Part shown: positions 34,790 to 44,322 of the stretch, piece after piece
Numbering within the stretch: position 1 is the first letter of the stretch
How the letters are laid out: each line of letters starts with the position of its first letter
Origin: Bacteroidota bacterium
Lineage (GTDB): Bacteria > Bacteroidota > Bacteroidia > B-17B0 > Aurantibacillaceae
Assembly (NCBI GenBank): GCA_029237825.1
Contig: JAQZBQ010000013.1
Coordinates: 39,614 to 103,613 of the forward strand
DNA: 64,000 nt
Reading direction: 5' to 3'
The notes under the pieces: model-generated
The model's database searches: none
What the model was told of the DNA's origin: nothing
What the model saw: the letters and a program-made list of their open reading frames with translations, nothing else
Made by a program: the position numbers and the translations under genes

Positions 34790-34822
34790 TTTGTTTTATT
34801 CAATAATTTAATTATATCTTTA
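34790..34822 (+). promoter_or_regulatory. Probable recQ promoter
   Basis: TTTG (34790-34793), 21-base spacer, TATCTTTA (34815-34822). This is the Bacteroidota promoter pattern with a slightly long spacer, giving a leader of about 50 bases. Confidence 0.5.
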
Positions 34823-34879
34823 TAAGAGAATAAACCACTACGTTTACTCACTAAAACATACATTTTAATCAATAAAAAC

Positions 34880-37087
34880 ATGGTTGCAGAAGTTGAAACC
34901 CATAATTTAGTCGAACCTTTAAAGGCCTTTTTTGGTTTCGGTGGGTTTAAAGGAAATCAGGAAGCGATAATCAATAACATTCTAAATAAGCAGGATACCT
35001 TTGTGATTATGCCAACCGGTGGGGGGAAATCCCTTTGTTATCAGTTGCCTGCCATTATGAGCGAAGGAACGGCCATCATTGTTTCCCCGTTAATTGCCCT
35101 GATGAAAAATCAGGTGGATGCCATTCGTGGGTTCAGCAACGAAACCGGTATTGCTCATTTTTTAAACTCCTCTTTAAATAAATCTGAAATTGCAACCGTT
35201 AAAAAAGATGTGCTTTCAGGAAAAACCAAATTATTATACGTTGCTCCCGAGACTTTAAACAAGGAAGATAATGTAGAGTTTTTCTCAGAATTTAAAATTT
35301 CATTCTTTGCAATCGACGAAGCGCATTGTATCTCCGAGTGGGGTCACGATTTCCGTCCCGAGTACCGTCGTTTGCGTCCTATTATCGACAAACTGGGCTC
35401 CGTTCCAGTAATGGCATTAACCGCAACGGCAACGCCTAAGGTTCAGCAGGATATTCAAAAGAACCTTGGTATGCTTGAGGCAAACCTGTTTAAATCTTCC
35501 TTTAACCGGGAGAATTTATACTACGAGGTAAGGGCCAAACAGAATGTCCTTAAAGAGATCATTAAATATGCCAAGCAAAACGTGGGAAAATCAGGCATTA
35601 TCTATTGCCTGAGCCGAAAAAAAGTGGAAGAAGTAGCGCAGGCGTTATTGGTGAATGGTATAAAAGCTGCGCCCTACCATGCAGGTCTCGATGCTAAAGA
35701 GCGTGCTAAAACACAGGATGGATTCTTAATGGAAGACATTGACGTGATTGTAGCAACCATCGCTTTCGGAATGGGTATTGATAAACCGGATGTACGTTAT
35801 GTCATCCATCACGACATTCCAAAATCATTGGAAGGGTATTACCAGGAAACCGGTAGAGCGGGCCGTGATGGTGGAGAGGGGAACTGTCTTACGTTTTATA
35901 GTTACGACGATATCATGAAACTGGAAAAGTTCATGAAAGATAAGCCTGTGAATGAACAGGAAATAGGTAAACAAATGCTTGCTGAAACCGCTTCCTTCGC
36001 AGAAACGTCTTCATGCCGCCGTAAATTCATCCTACATTATTTTGGTGAGGAGTTTAACGACGCAAAGTGTAATGAAATGTGTGATAACTGCCGCCATCCA
36101 AAACAAAAGTTTGAAGCGCAGGATGATTTAATCCTGGCGATTCGCGCGGTAAAAGAGAGCAAAGAAAAGCACAAGGTTAAAGACATCATCAATTTATTGA
36201 TCGGAAACTTAACGGCTACCGGAAAGTCGTACAAGCATAATGAATTAAAAACCTGGGGTGAAGGCCTCGACACCGACAAAGACGATAAATTCTGGAATGC
36301 GGTAATGCGCCAGGCAATCGTAAATGGTTTCTTTGCTAAGGATATTGAAAATTACGGCCTGGTAAAGATCACTGATAAAGGAAAAGAGTTCCTTAAAAAT
36401 CCATACAGTATTAAATTTACACGTGATAATGACTTCAGCAATGCCGAAAGCGATAGCGATGATGATATTATAGGTGGAAAAGGTTCTCACAGTACGGATG
36501 AGGTTTTATTTGCAATGCTTAAAGACCTTACCAGGAAAATTGCCAAACAAAATAATTTGCCACCGTACATTATTTTCCAGGAACCATCCCTCGAGGAAAT
36601 GTCCATTAATTACCCCATCACAATGGAAGAAATGGCCAAAATCACCGGAGTGGGTGCTGGTAAGGCAGCCAAGTATGGTAAGCCATTTCTGGAGGTAATT
36701 AAAAAACATGTTGCTGAAAATGACATTGAGCGTCCAAGCGATATGGTTATTAAATCGGTGGTCAATAAATCGGGGTTAAAAGTGTTTATCATTCAAAATA
36801 TCGATCGCAAAGTCAGTCTGGAAGACATGGCGAAGAACAAAAACCTGAAAATGGATGATTTGTTAACCGAAATTGAAACCATCGTTACCTCAGGAACGAA
36901 AGTCAATATTAATTACTACATCGACCAGGTAATTGATGAGGATAAGAAGGATGAAATTTACGAATGTTTGCGTGAAGCAGAACAGGACGATGTGAACGCG
37001 ATCCTTCAGGAACTAGGCGAAGATGAATACAGCGAAGAGGAAGTGCGGTTGATGCGCATTAAGTTCATTAGTGAATTCGCTAATTAA
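34880..37087 (+). CDS. recQ: ATP-dependent DNA helicase RecQ
   Basis: 735 residues. Helicase motifs in order: TGGGKS at 46-51, DEAHCISEWGHDFRPEY, ALTATATP, YHAGL, and TIAFGMGIDKPDVRYV with YQETGRAGRDG. Zinc-binding Cys cluster (SSCRRKFILHYFGE, CNEMCDNC), winged-helix RQC domain, then HRDC-like and C-terminal helical domains (about 530-735). It is longer than the roughly 610-residue E. coli enzyme because of the C-terminal extension found in this phylum. It unwinds recombination and replication intermediates. Single gene with promoter and strong terminator. Confidence 0.97.
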   Translation: MVAEVETHNLVEPLKAFFGFGGFKGNQEAIINNILNKQDTFVIMPTGGGKSLCYQLPAIMSEGTAIIVSPLIALMKNQVDAIRGFSNETGIAHFLNSSLNKSEIATVKKDVLSGKTKLLYVAPETLNKEDNVEFFSEFKISFFAIDEAHCISEWGHDFRPEYRRLRPIIDKLGSVPVMALTATATPKVQQDIQKNLGMLEANLFKSSFNRENLYYEVRAKQNVLKEIIKYAKQNVGKSGIIYCLSRKKVEEVAQALLVNGIKAAPYHAGLDAKERAKTQDGFLMEDIDVIVATIAFGMGIDKPDVRYVIHHDIPKSLEGYYQETGRAGRDGGEGNCLTFYSYDDIMKLEKFMKDKPVNEQEIGKQMLAETASFAETSSCRRKFILHYFGEEFNDAKCNEMCDNCRHPKQKFEAQDDLILAIRAVKESKEKHKVKDIINLLIGNLTATGKSYKHNELKTWGEGLDTDKDDKFWNAVMRQAIVNGFFAKDIENYGLVKITDKGKEFLKNPYSIKFTRDNDFSNAESDSDDDIIGGKGSHSTDEVLFAMLKDLTRKIAKQNNLPPYIIFQEPSLEEMSINYPITMEEMAKITGVGAGKAAKYGKPFLEVIKKHVAENDIERPSDMVIKSVVNKSGLKVFIIQNIDRKVSLEDMAKNKNLKMDDLLTEIETIVTSGTKVNINYYIDQVIDEDKKDEIYECLREAEQDDVNAILQELGEDEYSEEEVRLMRIKFISEFAN

Positions 37088-37096
37088 AGAATAAAA

Positions 37097-37128
37097 GAAA
37101 TCCTCTCCCGTTCAGGAGAGGATTTTTT
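37097..37128 (+). terminator. Terminator of recQ
   Basis: AATCCTCTCC and GGAGAGGATT perfect 10-base arms with a 6-base loop, followed by five Ts. Confidence 0.9.
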
Positions 37129-37205
37129 GTTTTAAGCAGTTAGCGGTTAATAAAACCGGCCATACGGATGCTATAACCTCCTGATTTTAAGTAATTTCGT
37201 TTCTT

Positions 37206-38639
37206 ATGACGACCATTATTAAAAAATCCCACGCAGATAGCGGACATAGCATCGCGATTCTTTGCAGCACATTTAAAAATAAAGAAGCCTACGCTTTAAC
37301 AAAAGAACAGTTTACTTACCTGTCAAACGCAATAAGTAAAAACGATAAGAAATTCGTCTGCATCAATACCCTGTCGCGCCTCGTATGCGTCATCATTGTG
37401 GATGAAAAGAAAGACCATTACACAAGCCTTGAATCCATCCGAAGACATGGTGCGTCGTTTACGGATCTTCTGAACGCCGAGAAGCTCCCATCTGCTACGA
37501 TTATCAATGAATTGCAAAATACCGATTTTTCGTTAGCGTTGGCTGAGGGCATGGCTTTATCGAATTACCAGTTCATCAGGCACAAATCCGGAGAAAAGAA
37601 AAACAGAAACAGCCTTCAGGCGATTCATATTGTGGATTCAAAGACCACACCGCAGCAACTTGCCAATTTATCCATTGCTGTGGATGCAACCTTAAAAGCC
37701 AGGGATCTCGTTAATGAACCGGTAAATGTATTAAATGCAACAGATTTAGCGGAAGCTTTTAAATCCATGGGTAAAAACGGCGGCTTCAAGGTGGAAATAT
37801 TCAATAAAGCGCGGATAAAGCAATTGAAGATGGGTGGCTTACTGGCAGTAAACCAGGGAAGTGTGGATCCTCCAACCTTTACGGTGATGGAATACAAACC
37901 TAAATCTGCGAAAAATAAAAAACCCTACGTACTGGTTGGAAAAGGCGTGGTGTATGACACGGGTGGTTTAAGCCTGAAACCTACACCAAACAGCATGGAC
38001 CTTATGAAATGTGACATGGCCGGGGCAGCCGCAGTGGGATGCGCCATGTACGCCATTGCGAAAGCCAAACTGAATGTTCACGTCATCGCATTGGTTCCGG
38101 CAACGGATAACCGGCCAGGGTTTAATGCCTTCGCACCGGGTGATGTAATTACGATGATGGATGGCACCACGGTTGAAATGTTGAATTCCGACGCTGAAGG
38201 AAGAATGATACTTGCCGACGCACTTCATTATGCAAAACGGTTTAAACCCGAAATGGCAATTGAGCTATCTACTTTAACGGGTGCCGCTATGGCAGCTGTG
38301 GGTCCGTATGGCATCGTTAGTATGGGAACAGCTACCGACGAACAGAAATCGAAACTAACGGTGAGCGGCTTACGGATGCATGAACGTCTTGCTGAATTTC
38401 CGTTTTGGGATGAATACGATGAACTGATTAAATCCGATATTGCGGATCAGAAAAACCTTGGCGGCCCATTAGGCGGTGCCATTACTGCCGGCAAGTTCCT
38501 TGTAAAATACACAGATTATCCTTACATGCATTTTGATATTGCCGGCCCGGCGTTTATTCCAACAAAGGATAGTTACCGCGGAAAAGGAGGAACGGGTTAT
38601 GGTGTAAGGTTATTGTTTGATTTTTTCTCAAATTTATAA
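37206..38639 (+). CDS. Leucyl aminopeptidase (M17)
   Basis: 477 residues. C-terminal catalytic domain with the two-metal site: VLVGKGVVYDTGGLSLKP, DMAGAAAVG, PATDNRPGFNAFAPGDVI and NSDAEGRMILADAL. The Asn-Thr-Asp-Ala-Glu-Gly-Arg signature has Ser in place of Thr, a conservative change. The N-terminal domain (1-170) is divergent, as is usual. Cytosolic removal of N-terminal residues from peptides. The secreted protein gene that follows begins one base after the stop. Confidence 0.94.
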   Translation: MTTIIKKSHADSGHSIAILCSTFKNKEAYALTKEQFTYLSNAISKNDKKFVCINTLSRLVCVIIVDEKKDHYTSLESIRRHGASFTDLLNAEKLPSATIINELQNTDFSLALAEGMALSNYQFIRHKSGEKKNRNSLQAIHIVDSKTTPQQLANLSIAVDATLKARDLVNEPVNVLNATDLAEAFKSMGKNGGFKVEIFNKARIKQLKMGGLLAVNQGSVDPPTFTVMEYKPKSAKNKKPYVLVGKGVVYDTGGLSLKPTPNSMDLMKCDMAGAAAVGCAMYAIAKAKLNVHVIALVPATDNRPGFNAFAPGDVITMMDGTTVEMLNSDAEGRMILADALHYAKRFKPEMAIELSTLTGAAMAAVGPYGIVSMGTATDEQKSKLTVSGLRMHERLAEFPFWDEYDELIKSDIADQKNLGGPLGGAITAGKFLVKYTDYPYMHFDIAGPAFIPTKDSYRGKGGTGYGVRLLFDFFSNL

Positions 38640-38640
38640 T

Positions 38641-39747
38641 TTGAAATTTTTACCACATATATTATTGATGCTGTCTGTCATGGGATTTTCTCAGACAAAG
38701 CTCAATGAGTCATTAGTGGTAGTTGCATATGATAGTAACGGGAAAAGTAATTTCAAACAAGTAATTTTAAAGTACAATTTCATCAATTACGTATATTCAG
38801 GCCGAGATACCCTTATGAAAATTGATGGAAAAAAAGATGGTAAGGATTATTTAAGGTTTGATGAAGGGGTAAATACCCTTTACCGGAACCGGTACTTAAT
38901 CTCGTCAAAAGGCTGTATCCTTGACCTTCATACGCGGAGTGTTTTGCGAGACGCTCCTGCCAATGTTGTGAAACTCACAAACGATAGTGTCATTTATTGC
39001 ATCAATGACGTTTTTTCGGGCTCCTATTATTCGCTGTTTAATTTAACAACCGGGAAGTATTCGGATATTTCTCAGCCGGGTTTTAAACCGCTGATTGGTC
39101 AGCACGTGGAGGTTGATCAAAAGACTTCTCCCTATAAACTGGTGTATTATCCCAAAGGTAAAACCAAAGTGATCCTTATGGAAGATGCAGGCCACGGAGG
39201 TGTTTCAAGTATTGAGAAGAAAGCGGAAGTTCCTGTTTTTTGGATCGACGAAGAATCTTTTCTTTTTCCAAATATCAAAATTACGGATATCGAAGGAAGT
39301 TTAATCAAATACAATTTGAACTCCAGGACTTCGAAAGTGATAGGCTCGTTTAATTCCACTACGTCAATTCCTACCGCTTATGCATTCCGGAATGTCAGTA
39401 ATAATCTGGTAGAGTTTGCCTTTAAGGATAAGTTTTATCTGATAAATCCTGTTAAAGAAACAATGCTCGCCACGTTTTACAAGGATTTTGATTTTGATTT
39501 TTCAGTGAGTACCGAATTAAAACCTTCCGGAAGATCTATCTTTCATAAAGGAATAGAAATTGGTAAAAATTATTTTGAATTGCATAACTTTAAAACGTCA
39601 AACAACCACGCCGCAATTGCATGTAACGCAAAAATGGGAGGGTCCGCAACCAAACGGGAACTTGCTGTATATAGCGTATTCAAGGCAAAATGGGAAAGTA
39701 TCAATGTTGATCATTTCCTTTCAATTGCAGGATGGATAGTGAACTAA
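38641..39747 (+). CDS. Exported protein of unknown function
   Basis: About 368 residues. I place the start at TTG 38641, one base after the aminopeptidase stop, because it yields a clean signal peptide (MKFLPHILLMLSVMGFSQ). The longer frame from TTG 38617 adds an unlikely prefix overlapping the previous gene, and ATG 38668 would cut the signal short. The mature part is beta-rich with repeated NLTTGKYSD, KYNLNSRTSKVIG-like turns that could be a propeller (inference). It lies between the aminopeptidase and pdxA, 4 bases before the latter. Confidence 0.78.
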   Translation: MKFLPHILLMLSVMGFSQTKLNESLVVVAYDSNGKSNFKQVILKYNFINYVYSGRDTLMKIDGKKDGKDYLRFDEGVNTLYRNRYLISSKGCILDLHTRSVLRDAPANVVKLTNDSVIYCINDVFSGSYYSLFNLTTGKYSDISQPGFKPLIGQHVEVDQKTSPYKLVYYPKGKTKVILMEDAGHGGVSSIEKKAEVPVFWIDEESFLFPNIKITDIEGSLIKYNLNSRTSKVIGSFNSTTSIPTAYAFRNVSNNLVEFAFKDKFYLINPVKETMLATFYKDFDFDFSVSTELKPSGRSIFHKGIEIGKNYFELHNFKTSNNHAAIACNAKMGGSATKRELAVYSVFKAKWESINVDHFLSIAGWIVN

Positions 39748-39751
39748 AAAT

Positions 39752-40804
39752 ATGGTAGAAAATAAAATAGTAGTTGGAATTTCGCAAGGCGATTTAAACG
39801 GTATAGGACTTGAAATTATATTAAAAGCGTTATCAGATACGGCCATTACAGAAATTTGTGTTCCTGTTTTGTTCAGTTCTCAAAAAACGGTTTCGTATTT
39901 CCGGAAAATGCTTGGCCTCGAAGATTTTAATTTTAACCCGTTGCGTGATTTATCACAGGTGAATAGCAAAAAACCAAATGTGTTTATCTGCTATGAAGAG
40001 GAAGTGATCATTGAATTAGGGAAACCGACACTATCCGGCGGAAAATATGCGAAAATTTCATTGGAAACTGCTACTCAGGCCCTGTTGGATAAAAAAATTG
40101 ATGTGTTAGTAACGGCACCAATAAATAAGCATAGTATGCAGGAAGCCGGATTTATTTACCCCGGGCATACCGAGTACCTTGGTGAAAAGCTCGGCGGTAA
40201 ACCGTTAATGATTTTATGTTCAGGGAATTTGCGTGTTGCTATTGTAACAGGGCATATTCCGGTTAAAAGTATTTCTCAATACATTAATACCGAAACCGTA
40301 CTAACTAAGATCAATCAGCTTCACGATTCATTAGTGAACGATTTTGGAATCCGGAAACCTAAAATCGCTGTGCTGGGATTGAACCCTCATGCCGGTGAGA
40401 AAGGAGCGATTGGTGATGAAGAACTAAATGCGATTATTCCTGCTATTAACATCGCCAAGGAAAATAAAATGGTGTATGGACCTTATTCAGCTGACGGTTT
40501 TTTTGGAAACAATACACAAGCTCAGTTCGACGGTGTTTTAGCAATGTATCACGATCAGGGCCTAATTCCTTTTAAAACACTGGCTTTTGGAGGCGGTGTT
40601 AATTTTACTGCCGGCCTTAATTTTGTCCGCACATCGCCCGACCACGGTACCGCTTATGAAATCGCAGGGAAACAGATTGCTGATGAATCGTCGTTTAGGG
40701 AAGCACTTTATTCAGCAATTGATATATACCGCAAGCGGAATTTAATGGAGGAGATTTCTGCCAATCCGCTGGCATTTACGCCTATTAAAAAAGAAAGAGG
40801 ATAA
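39752..40804 (+). CDS. pdxA: 4-hydroxythreonine-4-phosphate dehydrogenase PdxA
   Basis: 350 residues, normal length. It shows GISQGDLNGIGLEI at the start, the metal-binding and phosphate-binding segments GHTEYLGEKLGG and GHIPVKSI, and the C-terminal AMYHDQGLIPFKTLAFGGGVN plus RTSPDHGTAYEIAGK. It oxidises 4-phosphohydroxy-threonine in the vitamin B6 pathway (DXP-dependent branch). Last gene of a plus-strand run with the aminopeptidase, ended by a two-way terminator. Confidence 0.96.
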   Translation: MVENKIVVGISQGDLNGIGLEIILKALSDTAITEICVPVLFSSQKTVSYFRKMLGLEDFNFNPLRDLSQVNSKKPNVFICYEEEVIIELGKPTLSGGKYAKISLETATQALLDKKIDVLVTAPINKHSMQEAGFIYPGHTEYLGEKLGGKPLMILCSGNLRVAIVTGHIPVKSISQYINTETVLTKINQLHDSLVNDFGIRKPKIAVLGLNPHAGEKGAIGDEELNAIIPAINIAKENKMVYGPYSADGFFGNNTQAQFDGVLAMYHDQGLIPFKTLAFGGGVNFTAGLNFVRTSPDHGTAYEIAGKQIADESSFREALYSAIDIYRKRNLMEEISANPLAFTPIKKERG

Positions 40805-40834
40805 AAAAGGACAACCGTTCTGGTTGTCCCTTTT
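40804..40834. terminator. Bidirectional terminator between pdxA and pepT
   Basis: AAAAGGACAACC and GGTTGTCCCTTTT arms around a 5-base loop, T-rich on both strands. It serves the convergent pdxA and peptidase T genes. Confidence 0.88.
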
Positions 40835-40839
40835 CGAAT

Positions 40840-42090
40840 TTAATTTGCCCGCTCTTCCCAAATTGCCGCCAACTGAACAATAGTTTGTGTGGCTTTTTCC
40901 ATGTCCTGAACACTTACCCATTCCAGTTTGCTATGAAAAGCGTGCTCACCTGCAAAAATATTCGGACAGGGCAAGCCCATAAATGATAAACGCGAACCAT
41001 CTGTTCCGCCACGAATACTGGATAAAACGGGTTTTATTCCCGTGCGTGTAATGGCTTCCAATGCATTCTCTACAACAAAGTAGCAGGTATCTAAAACGTC
41101 TTTCATGTTTCGGTACTGCTCTGTTACTTTAAAATCGTAGCTTGATTTTTTATAGGATGCCAGTACCGATTTTGTTATTTCTTCTAATTCCGCTTCTAAT
41201 GATTTTAAGGTTGGCGTATCAAAGGCGCGGATAATAAATTTAATTTCAACTTGCTCCAATCCCCCTTGAATTGCAACCGGATGGATAAATGGCTGTTTTT
41301 TTTCAGTTGTTTCCGGTGTTTTATCTTTCGGGATGCGGTTAATTATTTCCGCTGCAATTTTAATGGAGTGCTCCATTTTATCCTTTGCGAAGCCGGGATG
41401 GGTAGAGATGCCGTTAATAAGAAGTGTCACCCCATCCGCACTAAAGGTTTCATTTTCAATGTGGCCCAGGCTTTCACCGTCAATCGTGTAACCATATTGA
41501 GCACCTAATTTTTTCATGTCTACATGGTCGGTCCCTCGACCTATCTCTTCATCGGGCGTAAACAAAATGCGGATATCACCATGCTTCACATCCGGATTGT
41601 GCATTAAATAATTGGCAGCATCCATGATCTCTGCAACTCCGGCCTTATTATCCGCTCCAAGCAAAGTAGTTCCATCTGTTGTGATAATATCGTTCCCAAG
41701 TTGCGCTGATAGGTCAGGATGTTCGGAAAACCGGATTACTTGGGTTGGATCTTTTGGAAGAATAATATCTGACCCATCGTATTTGGTGTGTATAATGGGA
41801 TTGACATTCTCTCCTGTGCAATCCGGGGAAGTGTCCATGTGAGAACAAAAACAAATCACAGGCACTTGCTTGGTAGAGTTGGAATGAATCGTTGCATACA
41901 CATACCCAAACTGGTCCATTTCCGCATCTGTAATACCCATGCTGGTTAACTCCTGTACAAGTAGCTTTCCCAGGTTCTTCTGCTTCATGGTACTTGGAAT
42001 GGTTGTCGAATTCGGGTCGGACTGTGTGTCGATTTTTACATAGCGCAAAAATCGTTCGGTAACAGTATGTTTATAATTTTCAAAATCCAT
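40840..42090 (-). CDS. pepT: Peptidase T (tripeptide aminopeptidase, M20B)
   Basis: 416 residues. Metal ligands and catalytic residues visible: CFCSHMDTSPD, LLGADNKAGVAEI, FTPDEEIGRGTDHVD, and SSIRGGTDGSRLSFMGLP, with EHAFHSKLEWV near the end. The dimerisation lid domain occupies about residues 205-320. It removes the N-terminal residue of tripeptides in the cytosol. It lies downstream of the S9B peptidase on the same strand (58-base gap). Confidence 0.96.
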   Translation of the reverse strand: MDFENYKHTVTERFLRYVKIDTQSDPNSTTIPSTMKQKNLGKLLVQELTSMGITDAEMDQFGYVYATIHSNSTKQVPVICFCSHMDTSPDCTGENVNPIIHTKYDGSDIILPKDPTQVIRFSEHPDLSAQLGNDIITTDGTTLLGADNKAGVAEIMDAANYLMHNPDVKHGDIRILFTPDEEIGRGTDHVDMKKLGAQYGYTIDGESLGHIENETFSADGVTLLINGISTHPGFAKDKMEHSIKIAAEIINRIPKDKTPETTEKKQPFIHPVAIQGGLEQVEIKFIIRAFDTPTLKSLEAELEEITKSVLASYKKSSYDFKVTEQYRNMKDVLDTCYFVVENALEAITRTGIKPVLSSIRGGTDGSRLSFMGLPCPNIFAGEHAFHSKLEWVSVQDMEKATQTIVQLAAIWEERAN

Positions 42091-42148
42091 GGTGTCGTAT
42101 AAATAGCGTTCGATCGCTGATTAATTAAGGTTCTTTTATTTTTCTGTA

Positions 42149-44290
42149 CTATAAATGTTCAATAAAATAGTTGGTGATCTTTTCCATCAAATGGGCTCGG
42201 TCTTTCCCCAAAACATTATGCTCGTGTCCCGGATACAAATAGTAATCCAACTGTACGCCTTTATCAACAGCCTTTTTCTGATACAGAACACTGTGCTGCC
42301 AAACAACTACCGGATCCTGTGCGCCGTGAATCATTAAGAGTTTTCCTTTTAACTGGTCTGTATAATTTAATAAATTATTTTTTTCGTAACCCTCTTTATT
42401 ATCCTGCGGAGAATCCATATAACGTTCGGTGTACATAATCTCGTAATATGTCCAATCAATAACCGGCCCGCCTGCAGCACCTACTTTAAAAGTACCCGGC
42501 GAGCGGGTCATCAGGGTGGTGGTCATAAAGCCTCCGAAACTCCATCCGTGCACTCCAATGCGTGAACCATCTACATATGGTAAAGACTTCAAGTAATCAA
42601 CGCCCTTTAACTGGTCTTCCATTTCCTTTGCACCTAACTGTCGGTGCGTGGCCTGTTCAAATGCTTTTCCTCTGTAAGAAGTACCTCGGCCGTCCAGGGT
42701 AAATACAATAAAGCCTTTTTGGGCCATGTATTGATACCATAATTCGCCCCCTGCCATCCAGGTGTTTGTTACCATTTGTGAATGAGGGCCGTTATATAAA
42801 TATACCAGAACGGGATATTTTTTTGTAGAATCAAAATTCACGGGTTTAAATAAACGGCAGTATAAATCTGTACCTTCATTATTCTTAATCGTAAATAAAT
42901 TCCAGCTTCCGGTTTTATACTCTTTAATGGGGTTGTCTGCTTTGTAAATTAGTGTTGATTTTTTAGTGATGGTATTAATTACATAATACTCTCTGGGAAT
43001 AGTTGAGGATGAAAAATTATCAATGGCGTATTCCCCCTTTTCATCAATAATACAAGAATGAAAACCGTTCCCATTCGTGATGCGTTTTACTTCCCCGTTT
43101 TTCAGGTTCACGCTATAAAGATCCTGGTTAACGGGGCTTTGGTCATTAGCGTGGAAAAATAAGCGTTCTCCCTTTTCGTCAAAACCGTTCTCCGCTTTCA
43201 CTTCCCATTTACCTTTTGTAAGTTGTTTAATTAAAGATCCTTTAATACTGTAGAGGTAAAAGTGGTTATAGCCGTCCCTTCTGCTTTGCCATATAAACTG
43301 CGAAGGATTGTTTTTTACAAAAAGCATTGGATGCAAAGGCTCGGTATACTTATCATCGTGTTCTTCGAACAACGTGCGCACAAATTCACCGGTAATTGCA
43401 TTATATTCATTAAGTTTCATGTCGTTTTGATTGCGGCTTAGTACGGCGATGTAAATATTTTTTTCATCCGGGCTCCAAGCTACGTTGGTTAAGTACTGTT
43501 CTTTATCACCTTCAGTTTTCACATAAATGGTTTTGTTTGTTTTAAGATCAAATATCCCAAGTGTTACGTAATGACTGTTATTCCCAGCCATCGGGTACTT
43601 GATATTTACATTTTTTGCCGGCCGCGAGGTCCAGTCGATAATTGGATAATCTGTTACCGGGCTTTGGTCCATGCGGTAAAACGCAAGGAAATTTCCTTTC
43701 GGACTCCAGAATGTTCCGCCATTGATGCCAAATTCGTTTTGATGAACGTTTTTTCCGGTGTAAACGATCTCATACGATCCGTCGGTTGTTACCTGTATTT
43801 CTTTTCCGTCTTTTACGACATACAAATTATAATCTTTGCAAAAGGTATAGGCACCTGTTACCGGTTCTTTGTTATACGATTCAAGTCCCTGCCCTTCTTT
43901 TTTCTTGTCGGTTTCTGAAATGGTTTTTTTATCCACGTCATAAATCAATTCACCGCTTTTATTCATAAAATAGAATTGATTGCCAGATTTCCAGGTTAGC
44001 CCATTTAACGATAGAAGTGTGTCTTTATTATTTGCTTTTAATACGGTGTTGAGTTCTTTAAGACTCAATGCGTCGGTAAGCTGCGCGTTCTGGTTGTCCC
44101 CAACTTTAATAATGTTATTATCTACAAAGCTGAATTTTGCTCTGTTGGGAATAAAATTCAAAGACGATAAACGTTTTGGAGCCAATGTTGTCCGCCCTTT
44201 TAATACGGCATCCTGAATGGTTAGGAGTTTTTCCTGGGCAATTGCCCAAGTTTGGACGGCGATGGCTGTGAGGATTAATATTCTTTTCAT
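42149..44290 (-). CDS. Prolyl oligopeptidase family dipeptidyl peptidase (S9B, DPP IV-like)
   Basis: 713 residues from ATG 44290, chosen because it begins the signal peptide MKRILILTAIAVQTWAIAQ; the frame stays open to ATG 44314. N-terminal eight-bladed propeller (about 50-450) followed by an alpha/beta hydrolase. Nucleophile Ser in GVHGWSFGGFMTT, Asp in HGAQDPVVVW, His in YPGHEHNVLG. It releases X-Pro dipeptides in the periplasm. It stands between the M1 peptidase and peptidase T, and together these form a peptide-degradation cluster. Confidence 0.94.
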   Translation of the reverse strand: MKRILILTAIAVQTWAIAQEKLLTIQDAVLKGRTTLAPKRLSSLNFIPNRAKFSFVDNNIIKVGDNQNAQLTDALSLKELNTVLKANNKDTLLSLNGLTWKSGNQFYFMNKSGELIYDVDKKTISETDKKKEGQGLESYNKEPVTGAYTFCKDYNLYVVKDGKEIQVTTDGSYEIVYTGKNVHQNEFGINGGTFWSPKGNFLAFYRMDQSPVTDYPIIDWTSRPAKNVNIKYPMAGNNSHYVTLGIFDLKTNKTIYVKTEGDKEQYLTNVAWSPDEKNIYIAVLSRNQNDMKLNEYNAITGEFVRTLFEEHDDKYTEPLHPMLFVKNNPSQFIWQSRRDGYNHFYLYSIKGSLIKQLTKGKWEVKAENGFDEKGERLFFHANDQSPVNQDLYSVNLKNGEVKRITNGNGFHSCIIDEKGEYAIDNFSSSTIPREYYVINTITKKSTLIYKADNPIKEYKTGSWNLFTIKNNEGTDLYCRLFKPVNFDSTKKYPVLVYLYNGPHSQMVTNTWMAGGELWYQYMAQKGFIVFTLDGRGTSYRGKAFEQATHRQLGAKEMEDQLKGVDYLKSLPYVDGSRIGVHGWSFGGFMTTTLMTRSPGTFKVGAAGGPVIDWTYYEIMYTERYMDSPQDNKEGYEKNNLLNYTDQLKGKLLMIHGAQDPVVVWQHSVLYQKKAVDKGVQLDYYLYPGHEHNVLGKDRAHLMEKITNYFIEHL

Positions 44291-44322
44291 ATCAATGGGT
44301 TTTATTGTTACCAAACAACGAA

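Noticed and set aside
38617..38640. Start of the exported protein at TTG 38617
   Set aside because: It would overlap the aminopeptidase gene by 23 bases and add a non-signal prefix; TTG 38641 gives a clean signal peptide.
43571..44216. Plus-strand frames opposite the S9B peptidase gene
   Set aside because: Antisense shadows of a well-supported enzyme gene.
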